A stretch of DNA of 64,000 nt from Planotetraspora sp. A-T 1434 (GTDB lineage Bacteria > Actinomycetota > Actinomycetes > Streptosporangiales > Streptosporangiaceae). Shown one piece after another: positions 63,590 to 64,000 of this stretch. Within the stretch, counting starts at the first letter, position 1; each line of letters begins with the position of its first letter. The notes beneath the pieces are model-generated. The model saw only the letters and a list, made by a program, of their open reading frames with translations. It did no database searches and had not been told where the DNA came from. The stretch covers positions 62,001 through 126,000 of the forward strand of contig NZ_JAOEGB010000003.1 in the NCBI RefSeq assembly GCF_025420585.1, given 5' to 3'. Position numbers and translations under genes: made by a program.

Positions 63590-63918
63590 GTCGTGTCTGA
63601 CACTCCCTAGGGCACCCACCTTCGGTGGTGGATTGAAAGCGGTTTGTAAGGAATGACCACCATCCGAGTCACATGGGCCTCAGGAGTGATGCCGTGTCAC
63701 CCGAAACGGGATATGGGGATATTTCACCCTTACCGTCGCTTTAGCAATCCGTTCCCTCCCCTATCTCGCTTTTCACCGAATCGTGATCTCGGTATCCGGG
63801 AAATGGTCAGGGAGGGACGAGGGGCGCGTGGCGGAATGGTCCCGATGGGCCATGTCGTCGAAACGTACTCCGACGTAACCTCGTCATGGGTGTGGGCTGC
63901 GGAAGGAAGGACAGCGCG
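63590..63918. other. Intergenic region after Fic
   Basis: These 329 bases carry no convincing ORF. They contain a weak CCACC-TTC-GGTGG hairpin at about 63614-63632 followed by GGATTGAAAG, which could end the Fic transcript. The lower-GC stretch at about 63690-63880 presumably contains the promoter of the gene starting at 63919. Confidence 0.4.
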
Positions 63919-64000
63919 GTGGGGCACGACGACATGGACTCTCGGGTCCACGACCGTGTCGCGTTGGACGAGATCGCGCTCTACGCCGAGGTACTGGAGG
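63919..64000 (+). CDS. Start of unidentified gene (truncated by window end)
   Basis: GTG 63919, with GGAAGGAAGG eight bases upstream, opens a frame reading MGHDDMDSRVHDRVALDEIA and then LYAEVLE to the window end. Only 27 residues are visible. They are acidic and helical and resemble the starts of small actinomycete proteins of unknown function. Confidence 0.55.
   Translation, partial: MGHDDMDSRVHDRVALDEIALYAEVLE

Noticed and set aside
63614-63642. Sequence resembling a single CRISPR repeat end (hairpin followed by GGATTGAAAG)
   Set aside because: Only one copy is present, with no second repeat, spacer pattern or cas gene. It is better read as a weak hairpin after the Fic gene.

Overview
The window is high-GC actinobacterial chromosome with GC-rich third codon positions, frequent GTG/TTG starts and one- to four-base gene overlaps. 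The gene families (MsiK-dependent type sugar ABC transporter without its own ATPase, DUF222/HNH protein, mycothiol-type nitroreductase, ECF42 sigma factor, F420-type PPOX protein, DivIVA coiled-coil protein) fit a filamentous actinomycete. A member of the Streptosporangiales is plausible, but that placement is inference. Most of the window is chromosomal housekeeping and accessory metabolism; no phage, plasmid, IS element or CRISPR array is evident.

Region 1 (1-2.2 kb): the 3' part of a fumarylacetoacetase, a frameshifted remnant of an HD-domain hydrolase, a DJ-1/PfpI protein, a 39-residue membrane peptide and a DUF3072 protein. Region 2 (2.2-20.5 kb): a large divergent glycan locus. Leftward are a PfkB kinase, solute-binding protein, two permeases, GH2 beta-galactosidase, IolE-like TIM-barrel protein, Gfo/Idh/MocA dehydrogenase and ROK kinase. 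Rightward are a DeoR regulator, GH4 glycosidase, GH38 alpha-mannosidase, Gfo/Idh/MocA dehydrogenase, a 24-codon micro-ORF and IolD. Uptake, deglycosylation and a partial inositol-cleavage route sit together, which suggests catabolism of a glycosylated cyclitol.

Region 3 (20.6-26.7 kb): a small membrane protein and a TetR regulator with an expanded GGTV repeat, then a four-gene leftward operon. The operon encodes a membrane protein with a sigma-region-4-like helix and an H-x3-C-x2-C anti-sigma motif, a MinD/ParA-like ATPase resembling type VII secretion accessory ATPases, a single-pass membrane protein and a secreted repeat-rich protein. This is the best candidate for an undescribed system. 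Region 4 (27.3-42.4 kb): photolyase, then a complete selenocysteine island. It holds zinc formaldehyde dehydrogenase, selB, selA, tRNA-Sec, selD and a three-subunit formate dehydrogenase whose catalytic subunit is read through an in-frame UGA followed by a bacterial SECIS hairpin. A DUF222/HNH gene and a nucleotidyltransferase gene are lodged between selA and the tRNA.

Region 5 (42.6-64 kb): an Xre/ImmA protein with a broken PIN-type partner, nitronate monooxygenase, a DsbA-like protein, a PEP mutase-family protein, a two-component system, membrane glycosyltransferases, a YCII/ECF42 sigma operon with a recognisable promoter, kynureninase, VanZ, GntR, DivIVA, gamma-carbonic anhydrase, an EEP-family phosphohydrolase, a PIG-V-like mannosyltransferase, an unrecognised 468-residue protein, a Fic protein and the start of a further gene.

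Two themes cut across the regions. Short tandem repeats, mostly 12 or 15 bp and so in codon phase, occur in or beside several genes. An intergenic repeat of about 53 nt delimited by GTGATCATGC recurs at two or three sites.
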